In this document: positions 51,430 through 61,045 of the stretch, one piece after another
Layout of the letters: every line of letters begins with the position of its first letter
Numbering within the stretch: the first letter of the stretch is position 1
NCBI GenBank assembly: GCA_965243165.1
Contig: OZ251535.1
Location: 1,922,001 to 1,986,000, forward strand
From: CATQHD01 sp965243165
GTDB taxonomy: Bacteria > Actinomycetota > Acidimicrobiia > Spongiisociales > Spongiisociaceae
Reading direction: 5' to 3'
DNA: 64,000 nt
Translations under genes and position numbers: made by a program
Notes under the pieces: model-generated
Told to the model about the DNA's origin: nothing
Databases searched by the model: none
What the model saw: only the letters and a program-made list of their open reading frames with translations

Positions 51430-52380
51430 TCAGCCGTCCAAGAACTCCTGCGCCCGCCAGCAGCGCGACCAGTGATCTTCGCGCAGCTGCTCCGGTTCCG
51501 GCTCCTCGGAGGTGCATCGGTCGATCACCGCCGGGCAGCGGGGGGCGAAGCGGCATCCCCGGGAGGGCAGGGCTTCCCGCACGGCTTTCCCGGCGGCGCC
51601 CGGACTGTCGGCGGTCATCGAAGCAGCGGAGATCAACAGCTGGGTGTAGGGGTGGGCGGGCCGGTCGGACACCTCCCCGCCCGGCCCCTGCTCCACCGCC
51701 GCCCCGGCGTACATGACCACGATCCGGTCGGACAGGTGGCGCACCACCGGCAGGGAATGGCTGATGAACAGCATGGCCATCGACCGCCGCCGGCTGATCT
51801 CCAGCAACAGGTTGAGTATCTGCGCCTGCACCGATACGTCCAGCGCCGACACCGGCTCGTCGCACACCAGCAGGGAGGGTTCCAGGGCCAGGGCGCGGGC
51901 GATGTTGACCCGCTGCGCCTGGCCCCCCGACAGCTGGCGGGGGTAGCGGACGGCCAGCGCCGGATCCAGGTTCACGTCGGCCATCAGCTCCTCCACCCGC
52001 CCGGCCCGCCGCCGGGCCGTACCCCGGCGGTGGATCACCAGGGGTTCGGCCACCAGCCACCCCACCCGCTTGCGGCTGTCCAGAGCCTGGAAGGGGTGTT
52101 GGAACACCGCCTGCACCGCCCGGCGGTAGGCCCCGGCGCCGCCGGACAGCCAGTCTCCCACCGGGCGGCCCCTGAAGCTGATCCGCCCCGCATCGGGCCG
52201 CTCCAGGCCCAGCACCAGGTTGGCCGCCGTGGACTTGCCCGACCCCGATTCCCCCACCAGCCCCACCACCTCCCCTTCTCCGACGGTCATCGACAACCCC
52301 CGGACGGCATGCACCGGGCCGCGGGCGGCGGTGAAGGTCTTGTGCACCTCCTCCAGCTCGAGCAGCGGGGCTTCGGTCAC
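51430..52380 (-). CDS. dppF: Peptide-type ABC transporter ATP-binding protein (DppF-like)
   Basis: The 316-aa ATPase has Walker A GESGSGKST, signature LSGGQAQRVNIA, Walker B LLVCDEPVSALD, and the oligopeptide C-terminal extension with its Cys-rich FAPRCP motif that binds an iron-sulfur cluster in some homologues. It starts at GTG 52380 and overlaps dppD by 4 bases. Together the five genes form a complete importer of the dipeptide/opine/nickel family. Confidence 0.93.
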   Translation of the reverse strand: MTEAPLLELEEVHKTFTAARGPVHAVRGLSMTVGEGEVVGLVGESGSGKSTAANLVLGLERPDAGRISFRGRPVGDWLSGGAGAYRRAVQAVFQHPFQALDSRKRVGWLVAEPLVIHRRGTARRRAGRVEELMADVNLDPALAVRYPRQLSGGQAQRVNIARALALEPSLLVCDEPVSALDVSVQAQILNLLLEISRRRSMAMLFISHSLPVVRHLSDRIVVMYAGAAVEQGPGGEVSDRPAHPYTQLLISAASMTADSPGAAGKAVREALPSRGCRFAPRCPAVIDRCTSEEPEPEQLREDHWSRCWRAQEFLDG

Positions 52381-53402
52381 CGCGCCGCCCCTTCCCCGGC
52401 GGGCCCCGAAGCCCGGTCCGAACCCGACCCTCTGCTCGAAGGCGAACCTGAAGCAACGGTCGAAGCCGAGGCGGCGGCGGGCGGACAGGCCGCCAGGACG
52501 GCGCCGACCGGCGCCAGGGGAGGTTCGGTGCGGCGGCACTCCTCCACCGCCAGCCCGCACCGGGGTGCGAAGGGGCAGCCGCCGGCCGGCAGGGGTCCGG
52601 GCGGCATCGACGGCAGGGGGGTCTTGCGCTCCCCGTCCAGGCGGGGCACCGAATCCAGCAGCCCCCGGGTGTAGGGGTGGACCGCCCCGCCCAGCACGTC
52701 CCGGCGCGCCCCCCGCTCCACCGCCTTCCCCCCGTACATGACCAGCACGTCGTCGGCCACCCGCGACACCACGCTCAGATCGTGGCTGATCACCAGCATG
52801 GCCAGTTTCGCCTCGTCCCGCAGCTCCCGGAGGACGGCCAATATCTCGGACTGGACGGTGCTGTCGAGGGCGCTGGTGGGCTCGTCGGCGATCAACAGGG
52901 CCGGCTGGTGGATGACCGCCACCGCGATCGACACCCGCTGCAGCATCCCCCCGCTCAGCTGGTGCGGCAGTTCCTCCAGCCTCCGCTCCGGATCCTCGAA
53001 CCCCACCCGGCCCAGCAGCTCGTACAGCTCCGGCATCCGCCCGGCGCGGCCGGAAGCGGCCATCCCGTCCTTCACCTGGGACTTCATCGTCCTGGTGGGG
53101 TTCCAGGAGTTGACCGGAGACTGGAAGACGAAGGAGACGGCGGTGCGCCGCAGCTGCCGCCACCGCTTCCGCCCGGCGGCCAGCAGATCCTCTCCGCGGA
53201 TCTCGAGGCGGCGCGCCCGCCGCCGCGCCCGGCGGTCCAGCAGCCCGGCCAGGGCCAGCGCCAGGGTGGTCTTGCCGCTTCCCGACTCCCCCACCACCGC
53301 CAGGGTGCGGCCCGCCTCGATCTCGAACGACACTCCGGACACGGCCGGCCTCGCCCCTCCCGGATACGAAACGGTGAGGTCCTCGACCGCCAGCAGGCTC
53401 AC
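52377..53402 (-). CDS. dppD: Peptide-type ABC transporter ATP-binding protein (DppD-like)
   Basis: The 341-aa ATPase has Walker A GESGSGKTT, signature LSGGMLQRVSIA, Walker B LLIADEPTSALD, and a C-terminal FAPRCGLAVEECRRTEPPLA segment of the oligopeptide family. The last 40 residues are Ser/Gly-rich and variable. It starts at GTG 53402 and overlaps the permease gene upstream by 4 bases. Confidence 0.93.
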   Translation of the reverse strand: MSLLAVEDLTVSYPGGARPAVSGVSFEIEAGRTLAVVGESGSGKTTLALALAGLLDRRARRRARRLEIRGEDLLAAGRKRWRQLRRTAVSFVFQSPVNSWNPTRTMKSQVKDGMAASGRAGRMPELYELLGRVGFEDPERRLEELPHQLSGGMLQRVSIAVAVIHQPALLIADEPTSALDSTVQSEILAVLRELRDEAKLAMLVISHDLSVVSRVADDVLVMYGGKAVERGARRDVLGGAVHPYTRGLLDSVPRLDGERKTPLPSMPPGPLPAGGCPFAPRCGLAVEECRRTEPPLAPVGAVLAACPPAAASASTVASGSPSSRGSGSDRASGPAGEGAAR

Positions 53403-54244
53403 CGCTGGGCCCGCCTGCGGAGCGCCTCCCCCAGCAGCACGAAGTTCAGCACCGTCAGGAAGATGACCACCCCCGGAAACACCGCATACCACCAGGCGGT
53501 GAGGGCGAACTGCTTGGAGTCGGCCACCAGCCGCCCCCACTCCGGCAAGGGCGGGGGCGCCCCCAAGCCGAGGAAGGCCAGGCCGGTCAGGGCCACCAGG
53601 GCGTTCCCGATGTCCAGGGTGAAGCGCACCAGGAGCTGGTTGTAGGTGTGGGGGATGACGTGCCAGCGCAGGATCTGGCCCCGGCCCGCCCCCAGGGTCC
53701 GGGCCGCCCGGATGTGATAGTCGTTCAGGATCGACTTCACCTGGCCCCGGATCATCCGGGCGTAGCTGGGCCACCAGAGCAGGGTGAGGGCGGCGATGGT
53801 CGATGCCAGCCCGCGGCCCAGCGAGGCCGACACCGCCATGGCGAACACCAGGTAGGGGAAGGCCAGGAAGACGTCCACCGTCCTCATCAGCAGCCGGTCG
53901 AGCACCCCGCCGTACCAGGCCGCCAGCGCTCCGTAAACGGTCCCCGCCGCCGCCGCCGCCCCCACCACCAGGAGGGCGGCGCCGATCGAATACCGGGCGC
54001 CGTGGATGACCCGGGACAGGATGTCCCGGCCCGCGTCGTCGGTGCCGAACAGGTTGGCGGCCCCCGGCGGGGCAAACCGGTTGGAGACCTCCAGGCTGTA
54101 GGGGTCGCCGGGCGCTATGAGTCCGGGCGCGGCGACCAGGATCAGCATGACCAAAGCGGTGCCCGCCGACCACCAGAGCACGCCCCCGCCCCCCTCGCGG
54201 GCTTCGGCCGCGGCCTTCGGAGCGGCGGCGGGCGCGGCGCTCAC
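53399..54244 (-). CDS. dppC: Peptide-type ABC transporter permease (DppC-like)
   Basis: The 281-aa inner-membrane permease has an N-terminal helix, then the DppC marker FGTDDAGRDILSRVIHGARY, and the EAA loop RAARTLGAGRGQILRWHVIP that contacts the ATPase, with about six helices. It starts at GTG 54244, overlapping dppB by 4 bases. Confidence 0.93.
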   Translation of the reverse strand: MSAAPAAAPKAAAEAREGGGGVLWWSAGTALVMLILVAAPGLIAPGDPYSLEVSNRFAPPGAANLFGTDDAGRDILSRVIHGARYSIGAALLVVGAAAAAGTVYGALAAWYGGVLDRLLMRTVDVFLAFPYLVFAMAVSASLGRGLASTIAALTLLWWPSYARMIRGQVKSILNDYHIRAARTLGAGRGQILRWHVIPHTYNQLLVRFTLDIGNALVALTGLAFLGLGAPPPLPEWGRLVADSKQFALTAWWYAVFPGVVIFLTVLNFVLLGEALRRRAQR

Positions 54245-55359
54245 CGCGCCTCTTCGATCCGCGGGTCGAGCAACGGGTAGATCCGCCCGACCAAGGCGTT
54301 GATGATGACGAACCCGGCGGTGGCGATCACGGTGACAGCCATGATGGCGTTGTAGTCGAAGGCCTGGAAAGAGTTGAAGGCGTACAACCCGATCCCCGGC
54401 CAGGAGAAGATCACCTCGACGATCACCACCCCGCCCAGCAGCCAGCCCAGCTGCAGACCCAGCATGGTGACCACCGGATTGAGGGCGTTCCGCAGGGCGT
54501 CCACCATCACCACCCGCCATTCGGAGAGGCCCCTCGCCCGCGCCGCCCGCACGTATTCCAAGTCGAGCTGGTCGCTGAGGGAGGAGCGCATGAGGGCGAG
54601 GGTGAGGGCGATGTTGTGGATCACGATCGTCATCACCGGCAGGAACAGCACCCGGGCCGCCTCCCACAGGGCGGAGGGGCTGCGGGCGATCAGGGCGTCG
54701 AGCAGCCCCGCGCCGGTGACCTCGGCTATGCCGGCCGCGTCGTGGTTGAGGTTGCCGGCCACCGGAAACCATCCGAGCCGGCCGGCCAGGAGGATCTGCA
54801 GCAGCAGACCCACCCAGAACACCGGGACGGCGGAACCGGCCACCGCCGCGATCCGCAGCAGCGCGGCGTGGACGCCCCGGGGCCAGTAGGCCCAGACGAT
54901 CCCCAGGAGAACGCCCAGCGACGCGAAGATCGTGAAGGAAACCGCGATCAGCTCGATCGAGGCGGGCAACGACTCGACGATGTCGTCGAGGATGGGGCCC
55001 CTGGTGCGCAGCGAGTCGCCGAAGTCCCCGGTCAGCAGGCCGCCGATGTAACGCACGTACTGAACCGGAATCGGATCGTCGAGCCCCATGTCCTGCCGCA
55101 CCTGCTCGACCTGCTCGGGGCCCGCCTCGAGCCCGGCCGCCAGCCGGGCGGGGTCGGCGGGCACGATCCGGCTGAGCGCGAAGGTGATGGTGACGGCCGC
55201 GAGGACCACCACCAGCAGCCAGACGACCGCCTTGGCAAACCGCGCCAAGACCACCACCAGCAGCCAGACGACCGCCTTGGCGAACCACGCCAACCGGCCG
55301 GCGCCGAGGACCGCCCCCGGCGCCGGTGCGTCCGTTTGTGGACTATCGGCCGGCGTCAC
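54241..55359 (-). CDS. dppB: Peptide-type ABC transporter permease (DppB-like)
   Basis: The 372-aa permease has the usual DppB plan: N-terminal helix, a periplasmic domain (DMGLDDPIPVQYVRYIGGLL, GDFGDSLRTRGPI), and the cytoplasmic EAA loop VRAARARGLSEWRVVMVDAL followed by RNALNPVVTMLG. The first transmembrane segment is duplicated (FAKAVVWLLVVVLA twice) through a 45-bp tandem repeat, so the predicted first helix is about 15 residues longer than in relatives. It starts at GTG 55359, overlapping the binding-protein gene by 4 bases. Confidence 0.92.
   Translation of the reverse strand: MTPADSPQTDAPAPGAVLGAGRLAWFAKAVVWLLVVVLARFAKAVVWLLVVVLAAVTITFALSRIVPADPARLAAGLEAGPEQVEQVRQDMGLDDPIPVQYVRYIGGLLTGDFGDSLRTRGPILDDIVESLPASIELIAVSFTIFASLGVLLGIVWAYWPRGVHAALLRIAAVAGSAVPVFWVGLLLQILLAGRLGWFPVAGNLNHDAAGIAEVTGAGLLDALIARSPSALWEAARVLFLPVMTIVIHNIALTLALMRSSLSDQLDLEYVRAARARGLSEWRVVMVDALRNALNPVVTMLGLQLGWLLGGVVIVEVIFSWPGIGLYAFNSFQAFDYNAIMAVTVIATAGFVIINALVGRIYPLLDPRIEEAR
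55204..55293 (-). repeat. 45-bp tandem duplication inside dppB
   Basis: Two adjacent 45-bp units differ at two positions; they encode the two consecutive copies of a 15-residue hydrophobic segment with W/R replaced at one site. The frame is preserved. Confidence 0.93.
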
Positions 55360-57182
55360 CCGGCCATTTCAGTGTTGCGGGCATGGAAGAACCTGGTCTG
55401 CACCACGAAGTCGAGCGGCTCGAACTTGAGGTCCCACTTCTCCAGCACCGGCTGGTAGATGACCGGCTGGGGAAGCCAGATGGCGACCTGATCCGAGATG
55501 ATCTGATCCTGGATCTGGCGCAGCACCCGGCCCCGTTCCTCCGGGTCGGCGATGCTCGACACCCGGGCCGTCTCCTCGTCCACCATCTCGTTCGAGTAGT
55601 AGGCCCAGTTGTAGCCGCCCCCGTCCGCCCAGGACGAGGTGATGTACGCCGATTTGAGCACGGTGGAGGGGTCGGTGGACGTCATGTTGAGGATCAGGTA
55701 CGCCAGGTCGGTGGTCGTTTCCGGGCTCTTGGTCAGCTCCACGAGCTCGGGCCATCCGACCAGGTTGACGTCGACGCCGATCCCTATCTCCTTCAGGCTC
55801 TCCGTCAGCAGGGTGCCGAAGAAGGCCTCGTAGGCGAGGAACTGCAGGCCGGCGTAGCTGATGTTGAAGTGGATGTTGTCGGGGCCGCCGTCGGGGTACC
55901 CGGCCTCGGCCATCAGGGCGCGGGCGCCTTCGAGGTCCTGGGTTATAACCGGGGGGACCGGCCCGATCTCGGCGTTGCTGGGCAGCGGACCCGTGGTCGG
56001 ATCCGCCCGACCGTTGAAGTAGTCGAGCCAGGCGCCGTAATCCACCGCCTTGGCGATGGCCTGCCGCACCCTGACGTCGGAGATGGGTCCCTCGGACAGC
56101 ATGTTGAACACCACGGTGCCCACCCCGAACCGCTGCTGGACGAGGCCCTCGACGCCGTTGCAGGCGACCGCCTGGTCGGTCTGGTCGGGGGCGATGCCGC
56201 CGATGGAGTCCACTTCGCCCTGGCACATCAGCTGGACGGCGGTGGTCGCGTCCGGGTCGGTCCGCAGGGTGATCCTGGTCGGCGTGCCCGGCTCGAACTC
56301 GCGCCAGTAGTCGGCGAAGCCGTCGAGGGTGATCGCGTCGGGCGCCAGCGAGTCGAGCACGTAGGGCCCCGATCCGGCCTCGTTCTCGGCGAACCATTCG
56401 GCGGCCCACGGGTCGTCGGCGGAGGCGTTCGCCTCGACGGCCTCGGCGGAAACGATCGGGACCTTGGGGAGCGACCCCGTGAAGAACACGTTCGGGGCCT
56501 CGAGGGTGATCCGCACCTCGTAGGGACCGGCCGCCTCGTAGCTCTCCACGCCGCCCAGCACCGTGGCCGGGCCCTGGTTGATTGCCTGGATCCGCTCCAG
56601 GCTCTTCACCACGTCCGTGGAGTCGAACGGGTTCCCGTCGTGGAACACCACGTCCTCTCGGAGGGTGAAGGTGTAGGTGAGTCCGTCGTCGGACAGGCTC
56701 CAGTCGTTGGCCAGCGCCGGCTGGACCACGGCCGGCTCGGCGCCGGGCGGGTACTCGAGGAGCGTGTCGTAGGCGCTGCGGACGAAGAGCATCCCGTCGG
56801 ACGACCAGGCCACCGCCGGGTCCAGGCTGGCGGTCTGGGCGATGTTGGAGAACACGAACGGTACGTCCCCCAGCGTCTGCGGCCTGGTGAAGGTGTCCGG
56901 CGGAAGCGTGGTGGTGGTGCCCTCCGTCGCCAGGGTGGCGGGCGCCTCCTCTTCCATCTCTTCCTCGTCCATGGGGTCCATGGGTTCATCGTCGGGTTCA
57001 GCCATGGTTTCTTCGGGCGCGGCCGCCTCGGTGGGCGCCGGGGCGGCGGTGGTGGTGGTCGCGGCGGCCGTCTCGGCGGGCGCGTCGCCGTCTCCGTCCG
57101 CGCACGCCGAAGCCGTCAAGGCCAAGACGGCCAGCGCCGCCAGCGCCTTCACCAGCCAGGTCCGGTGGATGCCTGTTTTCAT
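55356..57182 (-). CDS. dppA: Peptide-type ABC transporter substrate-binding lipoprotein
   Basis: The 608-aa family 5 solute-binding protein has a signal peptide with lipobox LTASAC (Cys27), a low-complexity Thr/Ala/Pro and acidic linker to about residue 85 (including EEEMEEEAPATLA), then the binding domain (TFTLREDVVFHDGNPFDSTD, VRVRQAIAKAVDYG). The ATG at 57182 follows GGAGGAA at 8 bp. The ligand is unknown; the catabolic genes around it suggest a small aromatic- or ring-derived compound or an amide/peptide. It heads the transporter part of the operon, 118 bp after hyuB. Confidence 0.92.
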   Translation of the reverse strand: MKTGIHRTWLVKALAALAVLALTASACADGDGDAPAETAAATTTTAAPAPTEAAAPEETMAEPDDEPMDPMDEEEMEEEAPATLATEGTTTTLPPDTFTRPQTLGDVPFVFSNIAQTASLDPAVAWSSDGMLFVRSAYDTLLEYPPGAEPAVVQPALANDWSLSDDGLTYTFTLREDVVFHDGNPFDSTDVVKSLERIQAINQGPATVLGGVESYEAAGPYEVRITLEAPNVFFTGSLPKVPIVSAEAVEANASADDPWAAEWFAENEAGSGPYVLDSLAPDAITLDGFADYWREFEPGTPTRITLRTDPDATTAVQLMCQGEVDSIGGIAPDQTDQAVACNGVEGLVQQRFGVGTVVFNMLSEGPISDVRVRQAIAKAVDYGAWLDYFNGRADPTTGPLPSNAEIGPVPPVITQDLEGARALMAEAGYPDGGPDNIHFNISYAGLQFLAYEAFFGTLLTESLKEIGIGVDVNLVGWPELVELTKSPETTTDLAYLILNMTSTDPSTVLKSAYITSSWADGGGYNWAYYSNEMVDEETARVSSIADPEERGRVLRQIQDQIISDQVAIWLPQPVIYQPVLEKWDLKFEPLDFVVQTRFFHARNTEMAG

Positions 57183-57300
57183 GATCTGTTCCTCCTCTGG
57201 TCGTTCAGGCAGGCGGACGGTCTCTTCCGCAGGCCGCCGCCCGCACAACGGCGGGGCGAAAGGCCGCCCGCTTCGCGATCCCGGCCCTGCCTTTGGGCCG

Positions 57301-58986
57301 TCATTGTTCCATATCCGGCCAGACGGCGCAGTACCCGTCGGCCAAGTCGTCCGCCACCGCCTCCGGATCCCGCTCCCGCGGGTCGCCGTACCCCCCTCCC
57401 CCGCCGGTCTCCACCACCAGCACGCTGTGGGCCGGCAGCCGCCGGGGCGGGGTCTTGAGGACGGTCTCGCTCACCCCGTCCACGGTCAAGGTTCCGCAGG
57501 TCGGAGCGCCGGGCAGCCCCCCGTGGAGGCCCCAGGCCGGAACCTGGGAGCGCTCCAGCCACAGGGTCAGGTCCATGCCGTCGGCCAGCGTCTCGTATTC
57601 CCGAACGATGCCCAGCCCGCCCCGCCGCCGGCCCCGCCCGCCCGACCCCTCCCGGAGGCCGTAGCGCCTCACCATCAGGGGGTACTTGGTCTCCACCACC
57701 TCCACCGGGATGTTCTTCAGGTCGCCGGCGCCGTAGTTGATCATCCCGTTGGCGCCGTCGGCCGCAGATGAGGCGCCCCACCCCACCGCGGTGGCGTCGG
57801 CGGTAACGAACTGGGAGCCGTCCCCCCTCCGCCCCACGAAGGTCACGTTCATCGGGTCGGCGGTCTGGCCGGCCACCGTTTGGTCGGGCAGGACGCCGGA
57901 CAAAGCCTTGATCACCAGGTCGATCATCAGCCCCAGCGGCGGGTAGTAGTAGATGGTGCCGTGGGGTTCCGACACGTTGAAGACGGTGTTCTCCGGGGCG
58001 GTCACCTCCAGGTTGCGGAAGGTGCCGCCGGTGACCGGAACGCCGGGGTTGATCAGGCATTTGAAGGCCAGCCGCGCCCCGGCCAGGGTGCCCGGCATGG
58101 GCGAGTTGACCGGCCCGCGGGTGGGGCCGCTCGATCCGGCCAGGTCGATGGTCATGCGGTCGCCTTCGATCTTCACCGCCGTGCACACCTCCACCGGCGG
58201 CAGGCCCGGTCCGCCCGAATCCATATGGGCGGCGGCCCGGTACACCCCGTCGGGGACGGCCCGCACCGCCTCTCGGTCCAGGCGCTCGCACTGGGCGAAG
58301 ATCTGCTCGGCGGCCTGGTCCACCGCCTCGGTCCCGAAGCGTTCGTGGAGGGCGGCGAGGCGGCGCTCGCCGGTGCGGCAGGCGGCGATCTGGGCGTGCA
58401 GGTCGCCCCAGACCGAGCGGGGCAGGCGGCTGTTGCGGGTGATGTAGTCGATCACCTCCCGCACCGGCTCGCCCCCCCGGTAGACGGCGGTGGGGCCGAA
58501 CCGGTACCCCTCCTGGTAGATCTCGGTGGTGTCGACCGGGCGCCCGGCCTCCTTGGCGCCGATGTCCAGCCAATGCGCCTTGGTGGCCCCGAAGCCGATC
58601 AGCCGGCCGTCCAGGAAGATCGGCGAGAAGATGTTCACGTCGTAGGTGTGGCTTCCGACCAGGTAGGGGTCGTTGACCATGTAGACGTCCCCCTCCCGGT
58701 AGGCGTCCGGCCCCCCCAGGGCCTCGGTGGTCACCGCGATGCCCAGCTCGAGGTTGCCCAAGAACATGGGCAGGCCGGGCGACTGCCCCAGCAGGCGGCC
58801 TTCCCGGTCGAACACGCCCACCGAGCAGTCCTTCATCTCGTAGATGATGGGCGTGTAGGCCGACCGGAAGAGGTTCTTGTTCATCTGGCGGGCTATCGAC
58901 AGGAAGGCGTTGCGGATCACCTCCACCGTCACCGGATCCACCGAGCCGGCGCCGGGGCGGGGCGGTCCGCCCAGCAGGGAGCTCAT
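57301..58986 (-). CDS. hyuB: Hydantoinase B / oxoprolinase beta-type subunit
   Basis: The 561-aa protein of the HyuB family begins VDPVTVEVIRNAFLSIARQM and contains VFDREGRLLGQSPGLPMFLG, the metal-site region DVYMVNDPYLVGSHTYDVN, and a Gly-rich C-terminus (GRGRRRGGLGIVREYE). With HyuA it usually forms an ATP-dependent amidase opening 5-membered cyclic amides (N-methylhydantoin, 5-oxoproline), or acts in related carboxylase/hydrolase complexes. Active ring substrate cannot be told from sequence. It is 10 bp downstream of hyuA. Confidence 0.92.
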   Translation of the reverse strand: MSSLLGGPPRPGAGSVDPVTVEVIRNAFLSIARQMNKNLFRSAYTPIIYEMKDCSVGVFDREGRLLGQSPGLPMFLGNLELGIAVTTEALGGPDAYREGDVYMVNDPYLVGSHTYDVNIFSPIFLDGRLIGFGATKAHWLDIGAKEAGRPVDTTEIYQEGYRFGPTAVYRGGEPVREVIDYITRNSRLPRSVWGDLHAQIAACRTGERRLAALHERFGTEAVDQAAEQIFAQCERLDREAVRAVPDGVYRAAAHMDSGGPGLPPVEVCTAVKIEGDRMTIDLAGSSGPTRGPVNSPMPGTLAGARLAFKCLINPGVPVTGGTFRNLEVTAPENTVFNVSEPHGTIYYYPPLGLMIDLVIKALSGVLPDQTVAGQTADPMNVTFVGRRGDGSQFVTADATAVGWGASSAADGANGMINYGAGDLKNIPVEVVETKYPLMVRRYGLREGSGGRGRRRGGLGIVREYETLADGMDLTLWLERSQVPAWGLHGGLPGAPTCGTLTVDGVSETVLKTPPRRLPAHSVLVVETGGGGGYGDPRERDPEAVADDLADGYCAVWPDMEQ

Positions 58987-58996
58987 CGCCGCCCCC

Positions 58997-61045
58997 TCAT
59001 CCGGTCCGTTCCATGATCAGGTGGCCGCGCTCCGAAGCCTCCGCCCGCCAGCCGGGCGGGATCAGGGTGGTGCAGCCCGCCTCCAGCACCACGGCGGGGC
59101 CGGACAGGGCGGCCCCCCGCCCCAGCGCCCCCCGCTCGTACACGCCGGTCGGAAGGGGCCGGTCTCCGAACCAGGCGGGGGCGGTTTCCACCGGGGCGGG
59201 CGGCGGGCCTTCGGGGAGGAGGGGAAGCTCGGCGGGCCGGCGCCGACCGACCGCCGCCGTCCGCACGCTCACCACCTCCACCGCCTCGCCCGGGTTGGAG
59301 TGCCCGTAGCGGGTCAGGTAGGCGGCGTGGAAGTCTTCGGCCGCCCTCTCCCCTCCCCCGCCGGACAGGAAGCCGCCGACGGGGATGGTGAGGGTGTACT
59401 CCTGGCCGAAATAGCGAAGATCCAGGGAGGGGCGGAACTCCATGTCGGCGGCCGCCACCCCGTCTTCCGACAGGAGGCGGCGGCCCTCCTCCCGCAGCTC
59501 GTCGAAGACCGCGGCCGCCGCGGTGCGGTCCAGGCCGTCCAGCCGCCCGTACAGAGACCTGGCCAGGTCGTGGCGCACGTCGGCCCAGAGCATCCCCCAC
59601 GCCGACAGCACCCCCGGGGAATGGGGGACGATCACCCGGGCCGTTCCCAGCTCGTCGGCCAGGGCGGCGGCGTGCAGCGGACCGGCCCCGCCGAAGGCCA
59701 GCAGGTCGAAGCCGCGGGGGTCGATCCCCCGGTCCACGGTGATCTCCCGGATGCCGTCGGCCATCATGGCGTTGACCACCTCCACCGCCCCCGCCGCCAG
59801 GGTGCGGGCGTCGAGGCCCAGGTCGGCGCCGACCTTCTCCAAGGCCGCTTCGGCGGCTTCGAGGTCCAGCTCCAGGGAACCGGCGAAGCGGGCGCGTTCG
59901 GGGATGCGCCCCAGGAAGGCGTTGGCGTCGGTTACGGCGGCCGACACCCCGCCCCGCCCGTAGCAGGCCGGCCCGGGTGACGCCCCCGCCGACACCGGCC
60001 CCACCCGCAGCCCCCCCGCCTCCGCCCAGATGATCGAGCCGCCCCCCGCTCCGAGGGAATGGACCGCCACCGAAGGGGTGAGGATCGGGTGGCCTTCGAT
60101 CTCGATCTCGCTCTCGATGTCGGCCGCCCCGTCGATCACCAGCGACACGTCGAAGGAAGTCCCGCCCATGTCGATGCATATCAGCCGGCCGGCCTCGATC
60201 TGCCTGCCGATCTCCCGGCAGGCCACCGTCCCCCCCACCGGCCCGGAGAAGAGGGTCCGGACGGCCCTCCGCAGCCCGGTGCGGGCGGTCATGACGCCCC
60301 CATTGGACTGCATGACGTGGAGGGGCGGCGCCAGCCCTCCCTCCCGCAGGCGGCTCTCCAGCCCGGCCAGGTAGTCCTCTATCTTGGGGGTTACGTAGGC
60401 GGACACCAAGGCGGTGGACCAGCGTTCGTACTCCCGCCATTCGGCGGTCACCTCGTGGGAGGCGGCCACGCTCACCCCCGGCAGGGCCTCCCGCAACGCC
60501 TCGGCCGCCCGCCGTTCGTGCTCCGGCCACCGGAAGGAATGGAGGAAGCACACGGCCACCGCCTCGTACCGGCCCGCCGCCAGCTTCTCGGCCAGGCGGC
60601 GCACCTCCCCGTCGTCGAGCGGCACCCTCACGGCTCCGTCGGCCATGGTGCGCTCGTCCACCTCGAAGACGTCGCGGCGCTTCAGCAACCGGGCGGGCCG
60701 GCGGTAGTGGATGTTGTACATCTCGGGGCGGCTGGCGCGCCCGATCTCGTACACGTCTCGGAAGCCGCGGGTAACCACCATGGCCAGGCGGGCGCCCCCC
60801 CGCTCCAGGAGGGCGTTGAGGGCGGCGGTGGTGCCGTGGATGAAGTCTGCCACCTCGGGAAGGGAGACCTCCATCCGGCGGACGGCCTCCATCACCCCCA
60901 GGTCCTGGCGGCCGGCGATAGACAGGGTCTTGGCGGTCTCGGTCCTCCCGTCCGGCCAGGCCGCCACCGCATCGGTGAAGGTGCCGCCGATGTCCACCGC
61001 CGCCCGGACGCCTCCGTCCGTCCGTCCCGGCCGCCCCCCGCTCAC
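58997..61045 (-). CDS. hyuA: Hydantoinase A / oxoprolinase alpha-type subunit
   Basis: The 682-aa ASKHA-type ATPase subunit has the phosphate loop VRAAVDIGGTFTDAVAAWPD at the N-terminus, FIHGTTAALNALLERGGA, MQSNGGVMTA, LICIDMGGTSFDVSLVIDG and LLAFGGAGPLHAAALADELG. This is the ATP-using partner of HyuB. It overlaps the PIG-L/GalB-like gene by 4 bases. Confidence 0.93.
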   Translation of the reverse strand: MSGGRPGRTDGGVRAAVDIGGTFTDAVAAWPDGRTETAKTLSIAGRQDLGVMEAVRRMEVSLPEVADFIHGTTAALNALLERGGARLAMVVTRGFRDVYEIGRASRPEMYNIHYRRPARLLKRRDVFEVDERTMADGAVRVPLDDGEVRRLAEKLAAGRYEAVAVCFLHSFRWPEHERRAAEALREALPGVSVAASHEVTAEWREYERWSTALVSAYVTPKIEDYLAGLESRLREGGLAPPLHVMQSNGGVMTARTGLRRAVRTLFSGPVGGTVACREIGRQIEAGRLICIDMGGTSFDVSLVIDGAADIESEIEIEGHPILTPSVAVHSLGAGGGSIIWAEAGGLRVGPVSAGASPGPACYGRGGVSAAVTDANAFLGRIPERARFAGSLELDLEAAEAALEKVGADLGLDARTLAAGAVEVVNAMMADGIREITVDRGIDPRGFDLLAFGGAGPLHAAALADELGTARVIVPHSPGVLSAWGMLWADVRHDLARSLYGRLDGLDRTAAAAVFDELREEGRRLLSEDGVAAADMEFRPSLDLRYFGQEYTLTIPVGGFLSGGGGERAAEDFHAAYLTRYGHSNPGEAVEVVSVRTAAVGRRRPAELPLLPEGPPPAPVETAPAWFGDRPLPTGVYERGALGRGAALSGPAVVLEAGCTTLIPPGWRAEASERGHLIMERTG

